Origin: Physella acuta
Lineage: Eukaryota; Mollusca; Gastropoda; Physidae
Direction: 5' to 3'
Length of the DNA stretch: 64,000 nt
NCBI RefSeq assembly: GCF_028476545.1
Contig: NW_026732318.1
Location: 124,001 to 188,000, forward strand
Below the pieces are notes generated by a model. The model had not been told where the DNA came from. It did no database searches and worked only from the letters and a program-made list of their open reading frames with translations. Below are positions 52,501-58,700 of the stretch, in pieces (the stretch's first letter is position 1; every line of letters starts with the position of its first letter). A program made the position numbers and the translations under genes.

Positions 52501-54371
52501 ATATTTGGATGGTAAAGCTAACAACTACTATAATGAGAGTCACTGATTCAGATTCCTAGCTATAGTATATAGGACATAGTTGAGCGCGTGTGTGTGTATG
52601 TGTGCGTGTATGTATGTGTGTATTTGTGCGTGTAAAATCGCGTGTGTGCGTGTGTGTCTGCGTGAGTGCGTGTGTGTGTATGTGTGCGTGTGTGCATGTG
52701 TGCGACTGTGTGCGTGCGTGTGTTTGTGTGTGTGGGAGTAAAATGATAATTTGATGAAGTTTGTTATTTTCTTCATGCAGTTCGAACAGTACCTTCAAAA
52801 CCAAAAATTTTTACCTATGGTGACATCCTGTTGAAATCTGGGCTACAGTTTGAAATATATTGCCTCGCATTCGGAACTTCGCTTATTTCTGCCACTATTT
52901 ATAAAGATGGAAAAGCAGTATTTTATTCTGCTAATGGATTTTTCGACGATGCGGGACAGACTTTATTTACATACCAAATAAGTGATGCAACTATAAAAAA
53001 CTTAGGCAATTACTCATGCGCTGTGGAGAACAGTGTAGGCTTTTCCAGAATGAGTGACAATTTATTATTGTTTATAATAGGTTAGTCTGATAATATTTTT
53101 ACACGTGAAAATATTTTATTTTTATTTTTATCGATTGTCCAAAATTTTAAAGAATTTTGATTACCTTTAAATTTAAACTTTTGCAGATGATGATGCTTGC
53201 GGTCACAGTTTTTATAAATCCATCTCTGGTAGTTGTCACCCTTGTACTTCTGGCTCTTACAGTGCAATCAACGATCGGCTGCCATGCATACCTTGCTCAG
53301 AAAACGAACTAGCTCTGCTCAGAGTTTCGTCGAAAAACATTAACTGCATAGGTAACATTGTTCTTATTAAGTATTTATCATATGTTAATTTACTATTAGA
53401 ATTATTTGAAATTTTAGACCATTTATGTATTTAAATATTTTTTAACACCAAATTGAAACCACACCTAAAAATGAAATACGCTACCGTTTCGAAATATTTT
53501 TTTTCGAATATATTCATCGCTGAAATGTGTTACTTTACTTCTCTCCAATTATTTTTTACCGACGGGTGAAGAGCTCATGAAATGATACTTCTGGTTTTTA
53601 GAAGAGGTATTTGAATAAAACTTTTTAAAAATATGTAAAAGGTAAGTTTAAACAGTTTATTTATATTTACTTAAACTGGTAAACATGTTACATTTTAGTT
53701 TTAAAAATACTTTTAAATATTAGTGTCACGGGCTAATTATTTATTGTTTGGTAATGTAACTTAAGCTTAATTGTTCTTGTTTGTATTTACTTTGTAACAT
53801 TAAACTTTTAAAAATAAATGTAAGCATTTTCACCAAACAAAAATAACACACTAGAATAATAGTACTATCAAGGTATTTCACACAAGATGAACCATTGCGA
53901 ATCTGAGTCAAAGATCATTATATTAATCATTACAGGATATGTGTCATTTCTTATGGAAGGGTCGCAGTGTACAAACAGTAAGTAAAATATTAAAGCAATT
54001 ACTATAAATTCAGATCAATGCTTTAAATGAGACACATTTTCAGTACTTGTGTTAAAGGTTCCAGTTGTCCCACTGGTACCGTCACCAGATCCAACAGATG
54101 TGGACACCCCTGCTAACCAATAACAAGATAGTTTAAACTCTTTTTGAGAACATTATTTAAAAAAATGGAATTCGCAAATTAAATATTCTTTTTGCTTTTT
54201 AAATTGTGAAAAATGTCGTACATATATTACAACTTAACATACCGTTTTTATTTCCTTACAGCTAGAGTCAAAAGAGCAAGCGTTTTTTTTTTGTACCAAT
54301 TTGTGTGTTACGTCAATTCTGTGACACCAGATGAATGTTCATCATGTGATTGTAGCGGACCATCACTATAG
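29641..54371 (+). CDS. secreted multi-Ig protein gene: signal peptide, 13 Ig-like domains, Cys-rich tail
   Basis: The gene model was built by eye from splice sites and frame. Exon 1 gives the signal peptide; 19 exons then encode 13 Ig-like domains; two exons encode a Cys-rich region; and two alternative last exons follow. All joins between domains are phase 1, and introns inside a domain are phase 2, so the frame is continuous from 29641 to either stop. Domains alternate between two kinds. One has the usual C-strand Trp (FQWLK, FIWFK, SWYNW, ITWQK, ITWRK). The other has a YKNG or YKDG motif and no Trp there. No transmembrane helix is seen, so a secreted product is likely. The architecture is unlike FREPs, since no fibrinogen domain is visible. 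Immune recognition or adhesion is possible, but the sequence does not decide. Ig1 is GC-richer than the rest and lies a TE-filled intron of about 10.8 kb away from Ig2, so exons 1-2 could belong to a separate or truncated paralogue. Confidence 0.75.
29849..29929. repeat. (TA)n microsatellite
   Basis: A pure TA run of about 40 repeats in the first intron of the multi-Ig gene. Confidence 0.95.
30095..30327. mobile_element. hAT-type MITE (CAGTGGTTCTTAACC termini)
   Basis: A 233-bp non-coding element with ends CAGTGGTTCTTAACCG and GGTTAAAAACCGCTG. The flanking octamers TTTTAGCC and TTCTAGTC agree at six of eight positions, as expected of a worn hAT target duplication. It lies in intron 1 of the multi-Ig gene. 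Confidence 0.8.
30609..30863 (+). CDS. multi-Ig gene exon 2: Ig domain 1
   Basis: A complete Ig-like domain in one exon: STLTC (B strand Cys), TFQWLKNFN (C strand Trp) and DSGLYRC (F strand Y-x-C). The acceptor is TTTTAACAG, the donor CAG|GTAATA, with phase 1 at both ends. Codon use is distinctly GC-richer than in the later exons. Confidence 0.8.
31480..31790 (-). mobile_element. truncated MITE related to the element at 48319
   Basis: It starts with GGGGTAATCCATCAATGACG and, as a reverse complement, follows the right half of the 48319-48723 element up to about CTAACAA, where similarity stops. C runs and GACGTCA motifs are shared. Confidence 0.6.
31830..32100. repeat. degenerate A/C-rich short repeat
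   Basis: Irregular CAAACACAAA- and CAAACGCAAAA-type units for about 270 bases in intron 2 of the multi-Ig gene. It gives open frames on minus with Phe/Val/Cys-rich translations that are shadows of the repeat, not genes. Confidence 0.75.
32484..32930. repeat. old tandem duplication, period ~324 bp
   Basis: AGCGAGTGAAATTCTC at about 32484 recurs at about 32808, followed in both copies by ATTTTGTGAGG-like and GGTAGTAGA-like segments. The copies are strongly diverged. No function is evident. Confidence 0.6.
33209..33330 (+). mobile_element. left end fragment of the GGGGGTCGTC MITE family
   Basis: TAAGGGGGTCGTTAATAAAT, then a CTAGGGGGGAGGGGG block and TTTGTGACGATG match the left end of the element at 48319-48723. 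Only the first 120 bases or so are recognisable. Confidence 0.55.
34448..36281 (+). pseudogene. DNA transposon-like transposase relic with C2H2 finger
   Basis: Four consecutive open stretches form one broken gene. The first (to 34999) has a Lys-rich coiled start, a GRPRIEEDQ-like segment and SGLYLRLLPRR, which looks like a helix-turn-helix region. The next have SQDDMACVPLG, VAAGHKLNPSVYAG, SIRSGKHSSSTA, TVDGGP, ATNAPGRSAFNR and HYCSHLD. Acidic residues in these blocks would suit a DDE-type catalytic core. The last has a C-x2-C...H-x3-H zinc finger (CKKCHSYFTSLVMLRNHSLTH region). An in-frame TAG at 34997-34999 and at least two frame changes (near 35425 and near 35790) make it inactive. I know similar proteins as widespread uncharacterised transposase-like genes in invertebrates, but cannot name the superfamily securely. 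Two LTR insertions end the readable part at 36281. Confidence 0.6.
36289..36503 (+). repeat. 5' LTR of the 36289-40704 element
   Basis: Starts TGTAATATATTGGG and ends AATCTACCTCA, with AATAAA in its second half. It is nearly identical to the 3' LTR. Confidence 0.95.
36597..38522 (+). pseudogene. Gag, protease and reverse transcriptase region of the LTR element
   Basis: A 641-codon stretch. Its first 200 residues resemble Ty3-type Gag (for example PNESISEYVAALRHL), then two knuckles (CHRCKGPHASHRC and CYKCSKQGHIAKAC), a protease motif FQLDTGAS and reverse transcriptase segments (TPIVPVLKKDGSIRICGDY). Fossil element; described only by its parts. Confidence 0.9.
38550..39302 (+). pseudogene. 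RT thumb and RNase H region of the LTR element
   Basis: A 250-codon stretch with FLGYILSKQGI and LRAFLGLINYYAKFI (end of RT), LTCDASPDGVGAVLSH (RNase H), TDHKPL and a DSLSRLP end typical of Ty3/gypsy. Part of the same fossil. Confidence 0.9.
39259..40307 (+). pseudogene. integrase-like end segments of the LTR element
   Basis: Open stretches resembling the start of an integrase (KRETQKDECLIKVYEYCKNG) and its C-terminal module (WIPGQIVQCTGPVSYKVK, IVRRHADQLK) are visible. The integrase is not whole. Described as a fossil only. Confidence 0.75.
40490..40704 (+). repeat. 3' LTR of the 36289-40704 element
   Basis: The pair of 36289-36503, following a purine tract and bordered by GTTAC on its right. 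Confidence 0.95.
41006..41624. other. end of the large second intron of the multi-Ig gene
   Basis: The first bases (41006 on) may continue the interrupted DNA transposon. The rest is plain AT-rich intron leading to a CTACTTCAACAG acceptor. Nothing else is recognised. Confidence 0.5.
41625..41790 (+). CDS. multi-Ig gene exon 3: Ig domain 2, first part
   Basis: Enters in phase 1 after CTACTTCAACAG. It reads VSVLDAPKLESS, then IVYLTCDTK (B strand) and SLYKDGALKF in place of the Trp strand. The donor TT|GTAAGT leaves phase 2. First half of a Trp-less Ig domain. Confidence 0.8.
42174..42274 (+). CDS. multi-Ig gene exon 4: Ig domain 2, second part
   Basis: Completes domain 2 with NEDFSGNYTCTVSNSAGKSA, the F strand Y-x-C and the SNSAG turn. 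Acceptor TTTTTAG in phase 2; donor GG|GTACGT in phase 1. Confidence 0.85.
42561..42675 (+). CDS. multi-Ig gene exon 5: Ig domain 3, first part
   Basis: GPPTLISTNDDPQIGDDVTL, then TCQPP and FIWFK, the B strand Cys and C strand Trp. Acceptor AATTTCAG (phase 1); donor AA|GTAAGT (phase 2). Confidence 0.8.
43064..43203 (+). CDS. multi-Ig gene exon 6: Ig domain 3, second part
   Basis: NNLLNNATEQVYTL, then IKADDAGEFKCSYDI, the D-x-G-x-x-x-C F strand. Acceptor TTTTTCCTCAG (phase 2); donor T|GTGAGT (phase 1). Confidence 0.85.
43415..43529 (+). CDS. multi-Ig gene exon 7: Ig domain 4, first part
   Basis: VTPPEKPSQSLSSYSSGNYG, then SMNLQCNAND (B strand Cys). The donor AA|GTAAGC falls just before the YKNG strand. 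Phase 1 in, phase 2 out. Confidence 0.75.
43681..43853 (+). CDS. multi-Ig gene exon 8: Ig domain 4, second part
   Basis: MFVYKNGVKVAERNG, then MRDSGNYTCTFTNKRGESVQ, a Trp-less domain like domain 2. Acceptor TCTCACTATAG; donor AAAG|GTACAA, phase 1. Confidence 0.85.
44304..44427 (+). CDS. multi-Ig gene exon 9: Ig domain 5, first part
   Basis: VRNSSLQLVPQIMYRGEFSQ, then MYCYTA and CTLYINGIR. This domain has extra cysteines. The acceptor ATCAAG is weak, but the only alternative AG nearby gives a stop in frame. Donor CG|GTATTT, phase 2. Confidence 0.65.
44817..44941 (+). CDS. multi-Ig gene exon 10: Ig domain 5, second part
   Basis: YVDDQDCEMYLPHCVSGSYT, then CTINVYNKTG. Two additional cysteines (QDCE, PHC) precede the F strand Cys and may pair with the extra one in the first half. 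Acceptor CTTAAACAG; donor A|GTAAAT, phase 1. Confidence 0.8.
45224..45457 (+). CDS. multi-Ig gene exon 11: Ig domain 6
   Basis: A whole domain in one exon: NFALRCITDV, YSWYNWNNL and AESYQCTVKI. Acceptor GTTATTCCAG; donor G|GTTTGC; phase 1 at both ends. Confidence 0.8.
45740..46012 (+). CDS. multi-Ig gene exon 12: Ig domain 7
   Basis: A whole Trp-less domain in one exon: STMLYCNAQD, YALYKNGIKV and TVMYTCTASNRLGESEQSEP. Here the split seen in domains 2, 4 and 9 is absent. Phase 1 at both ends. Confidence 0.85.
46137..46792. mobile_element. solo LTR in an intron of the multi-Ig gene
   Basis: A 656-bp, GC-richer block with ends TGTTAAGACC and GGTCGTAACA (inverted), flanked by ATAT on both sides. 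No coding region. It fits a solo LTR of a Ty3-like element; strand uncertain. Fossil. Confidence 0.65.
46793..48318. other. intron sequence, nothing recognised
   Basis: AT-rich intron between Ig domains 7 and 8. No Y-x-C or Trp-strand-like exon with splice sites was found, so no domain appears to be missed here. Confidence 0.5.
48319..48723. mobile_element. MITE with GGGGGTCGTCCATAAATG termini
   Basis: A 405-bp element with inverted ends: GGGGGTCGTCCATAAATGAC on the left and a GTCATTTATGGATGACCCC-type end on the right. It has G runs and several TGACGTCA motifs and no coding region. It ends only 25 bases before the start of exon 13, leaving a very short host segment (TTTTGTTATTTTTTATAG) for that splice site. 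Relatives lie at 31480 and 33209. Confidence 0.85.
48749..48863 (+). CDS. multi-Ig gene exon 13: Ig domain 8, first part
   Basis: ETVYITVSSNVASVGQ, then FSLNCSAENN and YTWEIH (C strand Trp). Acceptor TTTTTTATAG directly after a MITE; donor AA|GTAATT, phase 2. Confidence 0.75.
49141..49280 (+). CDS. multi-Ig gene exon 14: Ig domain 8, second part
   Basis: NGEKNTLIPSQNLTFNPL, then QQDEGVYICEFKKH. Acceptor ATAATTTTAG (phase 2); donor T|GTAAGT (phase 1). Confidence 0.85.
49307..49372. repeat. (CT)n microsatellite
   Basis: A CT-rich run starting 26 bases after a splice donor, in the intron between Ig domains 8 and 9. Confidence 0.9.
49503..49586. repeat. (TA)n microsatellite
   Basis: A pure TA run of about 40 repeats in the same intron. 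Confidence 0.95.
49712..49859 (+). CDS. multi-Ig gene exon 15: Ig domain 9, first part
   Basis: SLPSVPEITLRNQAGSGEQG, then NTVVSFDCYIDT (B strand Cys). Acceptor TATTGGTTTCAG (phase 1); donor CG|GTTTGT (phase 2), just before the YKNG strand as in domain 4. Confidence 0.8.
49956..50384 (+). mobile_element. HINE/pearl-like element, copy 3 (3' truncated)
   Basis: Inserted in the intron that splits Ig domain 9. It keeps the TTTTTACTTTCTTG start, the GAGAAAG palindrome, a short GT tract and both core repeats, but lacks the terminal hairpin half seen in copies 1 and 2. Confidence 0.75.
50641..50819 (+). CDS. multi-Ig gene exon 16: Ig domain 9, second part
   Basis: LYKNGIVVKNVPYVDNKD, then ASNEGNYTCTALNSVGESQP. 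Trp-less type. Acceptor TGTGTTTCAG; donor TTAG|GTGGGC, phase 1. Confidence 0.85.
51023..51295 (+). CDS. multi-Ig gene exon 17: Ig domain 10
   Basis: A whole domain: DDITLTCNIL, FIITWQKDFSN and VEDHGFYTCTYSNRSNED. Acceptor TATATTTACAG; donor T|GTACGT; phase 1 at both ends. Confidence 0.85.
51445..51592 (+). CDS. multi-Ig gene exon 18: Ig domain 11, first part
   Basis: PPLQPILLFDVNYLDLKN, then a long Tyr-rich insert (GTKYYHYSDGPVFYTFGEGD) and TLHLK. Acceptor GTTCTCTTAG; donor AA|GTAATA, phase 2. The most divergent domain together with domain 5. Confidence 0.7.
51819..52045 (+). CDS. multi-Ig gene exon 19: Ig domain 11, second part
   Basis: CFVQAMHVDDYQISRI, then YTINKNGQI and TKGDYNYTCQVSRETQQS. 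Acceptor TTTCATATTAG (phase 2); donor G|GTGAGT (phase 1). The B strand Cys is the first full codon after the intron. Confidence 0.75.
52226..52471 (+). CDS. multi-Ig gene exon 20: Ig domain 12
   Basis: A whole domain: GSNLTLTCNTLV, IDITWRKNGINMG and YDEGSYTCQQTAIKW. Acceptor CTTTTATTTAG; donor T|GTAAGT; phase 1 at both ends. Confidence 0.85.
52583..52735. repeat. GT/GCGT-rich simple repeat
   Basis: A degenerate GTGTGCGTGT run in the intron before Ig domain 13. The His/Thr-rich open frames on minus here are shadows of it. Confidence 0.9.
52781..53080 (+). CDS. multi-Ig gene exon 21: Ig domain 13
   Basis: A whole Trp-less domain: QFEIYCLAFGTS, ATIYKDGKAVFYS and KNLGNYSCAVENSVGFSRMS. Acceptor TTCTTCATGCAG; donor TAATAG|GTTAGT; phase 1 at both ends. 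Confidence 0.85.
53187..53351 (+). CDS. multi-Ig gene exon 22: Cys-rich, ephrin-receptor-like/GCC2_GCC3-like
   Basis: Reads DDDACGHSFYKSISGSCHPC, then TSGSYSAINDRLPCIPCSEN, ending NINCIG. The G-x-C-x-x-C...G-S-Y...C-x-x-C pattern resembles the small Cys-rich modules of ephrin receptors and GCC2/GCC3 domains. Acceptor ACTTTTGCAG; donor ATAG|GTAACA; phase 1 at both ends. Confidence 0.75.
53936..53977 (+). CDS. multi-Ig gene exon 23: 42-base microexon
   Basis: GYVSFLMEGSQCTN, which supplies a further Cys for the module begun in the exon before. Acceptor AATCATTACAG, donor ACA|GTAAGT, phase 1 at both ends. The two last exons that follow are both compatible with its phase. Confidence 0.65.
54044..54123 (+). 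CDS. multi-Ig gene alternative last exon a
   Basis: After the acceptor ACACATTTTCAG it reads LVLKVPVVPLVPSPDPTD, then VDTPANQ and a TAA at 54121-54123. A Pro/Val-rich end without cysteines. It could equally be intron if the exon at 54262 is the regular end. Confidence 0.45.
54262..54371 (+). CDS. multi-Ig gene alternative last exon b: antistasin-like tail
   Basis: After a strong acceptor (TTTATTTCCTTACAG) in phase 1 it reads RVKRASVFFLYQFVCYVNSV, then TPDECSSCDCSG and a TAG at 54369-54371. The intron end, phase, V-K-R start and P-D-x-C...C-x-C end match the orphan minus exon at 16516-16649. Confidence 0.6.
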
Positions 54372-54385
54372 CACTAGCATTTGAT

Positions 54386-54421
54386 ATTCACAGACACACA
54401 TAAACACACACACACACACAC

Positions 54422-54483
<62 letters not shown>

Positions 54484-54625
54484 TGAGAGATGCGAAAAAA
54501 ATTGCAAAACGAAGTTTTTCAGACTCAGGGAGTCTTAAAGCGTCGAGATTTGTGAAAATCTCGATTTATCTATATTGCACGATTACAATAATTCTTCTAT
54601 ACTTCATATACGAGAAAGTAAAAAT
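54386..54625 (-). mobile_element. HINE/pearl-like element, copy 4 (5' end only)
   Basis: On minus it has the TTTTTACTTTCTCG start, the partial palindrome, the CGAGATTTT-type linker and a long CA/GA microsatellite (54400-54482), then stops. It lies just behind the last exon of the multi-Ig gene and may serve in its 3' UTR. Confidence 0.7.
54425..54482. repeat. (GA)n microsatellite
   Basis: A GA run next to a CA run, inside copy 4 of the HINE-like element. Confidence 0.95.
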
Positions 54626-54900
54626 TCCATAAAACGATTATTCATTAATGTGTAGTTTGTCTGTTAAAATACTTTATGTTTTGGTTTATGTTGTGTTTTT
54701 TTTTCCTTTTTACGAAATCAACTTGCAAGCATTGTATTCAACCCTTAACCTGGAGGACCAGTGTGCTAGCTTTCGTCTAACCCAGGGGTCGGCAACCTTT
54801 TGAGACAGAAGAGCCAAAAGTTACAATTTACAAAATTTCCCAGCTTTCAAAGAGCCACTAACCTTTTCAATTTCAATATTGTAATCTTTTGATTAGGATT

Positions 54901-55056
<156 letters not shown>

Positions 55057-55105
55057 ATGTAGGTGTGTGTGTGTGTGAGGGTACGAGTGAATTAGAAGTT
55101 CTTCT

Positions 55106-55481
55106 TGTCACACCAGTTGTGAGGGGGGGGTGATGAAGATAATACCAGCCTGGTTATAGTTTTGAATTAACACATACAAGTCCGATCCAAAAGATAAATG
55201 TCCTTTATTAAACAATCAAATTAATTCCTTACCTAACTAGCCTATTCTATACTCTCTACTACTACTGTCTGCCGTTTCCTAGATCCAGATCTACCTATCT
55301 CTACTCTTCGCTAGCTACCTATCAACTGCCGCTAATTTTACTACTGGCCCACGCCTCAATTGTCAGCTGACCGCCCCACGTGACCGGTCAGCTCCTGTAC
55401 GTCCATTGGTCTCCACCCAACTATCTATAGCCTGTTTCTGCTATCTACCTGACCTCTCCGACGCAACCTTGCGTCATCACA
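55106..55481 (-). mobile_element. possible solo LTR inside the hAT element
   Basis: A 376-bp, C-rich block with ends TGTCACACC and GTCATCACA (TG...CA on either strand) and a minus-strand AATAAA. No matching target duplication was seen, so the call is weak. Fossil if real. Confidence 0.35.
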
Positions 55482-57127
55482 GTCTGATTTTCTTTTATTC
55501 ATTACTACACCTTTTATCCGATCACCATGAAACTTTAGGAAGCTGTTGAGAATAATCCTGGAGAGGTATCTGCGAAAAAAAGTCAAATTCGCAGGGGTAG
55601 CGCCCCGGCAGGGAGTGATTTGTTTTATAAAATTAAAAGTCGATTGCTGATTGACTTTCGGTGAGTTAATTAGCTTATTCCAGGGGAGGTTTCTCTAAAA
55701 AAAAATTAATTTCGTAAAGTCGGCGCCCCGGGAAAGTACGGTTACTATATAAAAAGATAAAAGTCGGATGCGCTTCGAGACCGTTTATCCAAGTGCCACG
55801 AAACTTTGGAGAGTAAATCAGAATACTCCCGAGAAGATTCTGCGAAAAAAAAATTCTGGAGGGTTCGATTTTCGTTAATACACGGTTTGGCTCCCAGAGT
55901 TCCAGACTTGTTAGCACTTGGCATCCTTTAATCGGGCTTCCTACATAGCGGGTAAGGGGTACTACTATATTCAGCGGCAAAACTGCAACAGGCGCAGCCG
56001 CCGGTACCTCGTCGATTGCGCGACCAGAAGAGCCGCGTGCTTACCTGCGAGAAATGTGGCGCCTAAGTTCGTTTAAAAAAGGCTACACACTAAGGACACG
56101 ATGGTCAACAATAATCGTCGACTTAATCGAATCAGGCGCGCCGGCAGAGGGCGATTTGGCGCCCTGGCCTTACCCGTAAGCACCATGGCGCCTACGTTCA
56201 TTTTCGATACAATGAGTTGCTTTTGTCGCTCACTAAATCGAATTAGGCAAGTCCTCCGGCGTCTCTCCAGTGTGCGATTTGGCGCCCAGGGCTATCTTGC
56301 GAGCACTACGCGCCCACGTTAGTTTTAAGGAGCACCATACAATATTGATAATGCGGCACAATACATTCGATGATTAAACCGAGCTAGGGGCTGTACGTGG
56401 TGCCCCTGCGATAGCGAAATCGGGTTCACAAGAGCGCATTTTCCGTCCCCGACACTTAGGCAGTGAGTGATTAACAGTGATATTATGGTGAGTGATTAAC
56501 GTATACTCAAGGCTTTCATACAACATGCCCCATGGCGTGTTGTGCTGTAGTGTAGGTAGTGTAGGTAAATCCTTGCCCCAATAAATATGATCCAAGCACA
56601 GGCATTGTTTACATTTAAATAACTCAGTTTTGGAAAACAAGGAAGTACATTGAAAAATGGAGTAACTAAATATTCTAATAGAATAGCGTGTGTTTATTGT
56701 TTATATTTATTATTATATCGTTCATTACCGAGTGTTGCAGACTCATATTTTCATGAGTTTAAAAATAAAATAAAATAATTACTAATATTTGTGCATGAAG
56801 CTGAAGAGCCGCACCTTGACATCAAAAGAGCCGCAGGTTGCCAACCCCTGCTATAACCCCTACCCACGAAGATCTTCCCAGCTTAGTAGAACTTGCCAGC
56901 AGGTTACACAGGTAAAGCTCTGGACGCCAGTTTTTCAAAATACGTTTGCAAATATTTGTCCTAATTATACAGACAATGCTAATTCATTATAACACTTTAA
57001 AAATAAAAATATGTTTTGCACAAGAGTTAAGTAGAATTTATTTTTAATATTTTTACATCATTGTTCGATCTTTTCTAAATGCAGCAACTAAGTTTAATCA
57101 TCTCTGAGCATAAAGCGACAAATAGGA

Positions 57128-57330
57128 CTGCGTGGTCGAGCAATAGAGCGCATGATTGGCTTCCAGAACAACTTAAGTTCGGATCACTTGCTTGGGGTTG
57201 TTGGACATCACTGAGTTAACCTGCCTTGATAATTATCTGAACGACGAAAGTGAAGGCCACCCACTATTCTTTATATGCCGATGTTACATAAATAGATAAG
57301 ATCTACTTCAGCTGCCTTATTGGCCGCCAG
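57128..57330 (+). repeat. tRNA-derived SINE-like sequence
   Basis: GGACTGCGTGGTCGAGCAAT followed by AGAGCGC and, about 35 bases on, GTTCGGATCAC resemble Pol III A and B boxes of a tRNA-like head. A body of about 130 bases follows. The ends are not defined. Confidence 0.5.
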
Positions 57331-57686
57331 CTCAGCGAAGACAATTTTTTATGAAGAGTTGGCTAATGATATTAAGGCTATAGACTTTGTGTTTTATACG
57401 TTCAAATTTAAAACAAATGAATTTATTCCAAATTTTGAAAAGATTTTAGTATGTAAACAGCTTGCACTCAATTAAGTTTAAAAGCTGTAATCGGAGAAAC
57501 AAGAAATTTAAAACTTCCAAATATCAATATATTTTATTGATTTTATATGAATACATATTTAAGCTATTTGGTTGCTGAAAAAGTAACTGGTTTCAGAAAA
57601 AAGTAACATATAATAAACAAGCGCAAAACAATATGTATACATATATATATTTGTTAAGGGATACTTTAATTGTCGATATCAAAACT
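57331..57686. other. AT-rich stretch, nothing recognised
   Basis: No exon, repeat end or motif could be supported here. Confidence 0.5.
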
Positions 57687-58200
57687 GTTAGGGAGGGGGT
57701 ACAGGGAGATAATGTAAGGGATTCCTCTCCTGATACCAACAAAGTAAAGGGGGAGGGGTAATGGGTCGGTCTTTACCGATAGAGAGATGGTGATGGTTTT
57801 ATTTTCTCAATTCCGTGCATCCTCGTTGGTCAAGGAGGGTTACCACACCTGAGCAAACTAATTACTTCACACTAATACAACATTAATATTAAACTAAAAT
57901 TAAACTTAGTAACACTAAGTTAATACATTTATCTTTATTTGACGTCACAAAGGCTTATATGTTAAAAGCAAAAGAAACAATACAAATAAGACAAGTCCAG
58001 TCTTTCATATTTAAGAAAACATCACTGACATTTCTGATACAAGTCAAAAAGACAAAAATAATCAAACTTACATTTCAATGCGGAATTATTCACCGTGGTT
58101 TTTCTTGACATTAATTCATAAAAAATATATATATATTAGTGTGAATAGCAAACCTACATTTACACAACTCAGAATTCACACAGTTTAATGTCGTTTCCTC

Positions 58201-58400
58201 TAGTCCTAACTTAACTATTTGCACTGCTTATGTAATATCATAATAACACGTGTAAATGTTCTTCCTAGTCCTAATTTCACTTGTACAGCTATGTAATCAC
58301 AAATCAAAAACGTAAATGTCATCGACCCTAGTTCTAACTTACTACTTGCACTGCTATGTAATCTCAGAATCACTCGAGTAAATGTTAGCATCACTAGTTC
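58201..58400. repeat. 61-67-bp tandem repeat
   Basis: TAGTCCTAAC-like starts at about 58201, 58268, 58329 and 58394, each followed by a Cys-free, stop-rich GTAATC/AACACGTGTAAATGT-type segment. Confidence 0.7.
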
Positions 58401-58499
58401 TGATTCCACTATTAAAACACGGTTTAAATCCTTTTATTAATACTCATCAGTACAACAATCCAGCTCGACACTCAAGCGGCAGGAACATTTCTAGCCACT

Positions 58500-58700
58500 G
58501 GAAACACTGGTACAAACATCGGGCCACAAAGATAATGGCCATTTGGAAAGAAGAACATATCTACACGGCAGGAATATTTCCAGCCACTGGAATAAAACAT
58601 TTGGCCACTGGTACAAACATCTGGCCACAAAGATAATGGTCACTGGAACGAAGAACATATCTACACGGCAAGAAGTTTGGCCACTGGTGCAACATTGGCC
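58500..58700. repeat. 101-bp tandem repeat
   Basis: GATAATGG at about 58531 and 58632, with the same flanks (CTGG-ACAAACATC before, GAAGAACATATCTACACGGC after). The open frames on both strands here are shadows of the repeat. Confidence 0.75.

Noticed and set aside
52540-52804. His/Thr-rich minus open frames
   Set aside because: Antisense reading of the GT/GCGT repeat in an intron.
41625-53080. FREP (Ig plus fibrinogen) gene
   Set aside because: No fibrinogen-like domain is visible in the window, and there are far more Ig domains than in FREPs.
53187-54123. Transmembrane or GPI end for the Ig protein
   Set aside because: Neither last exon shows a hydrophobic segment long enough to span a membrane or a GPI-type tail.
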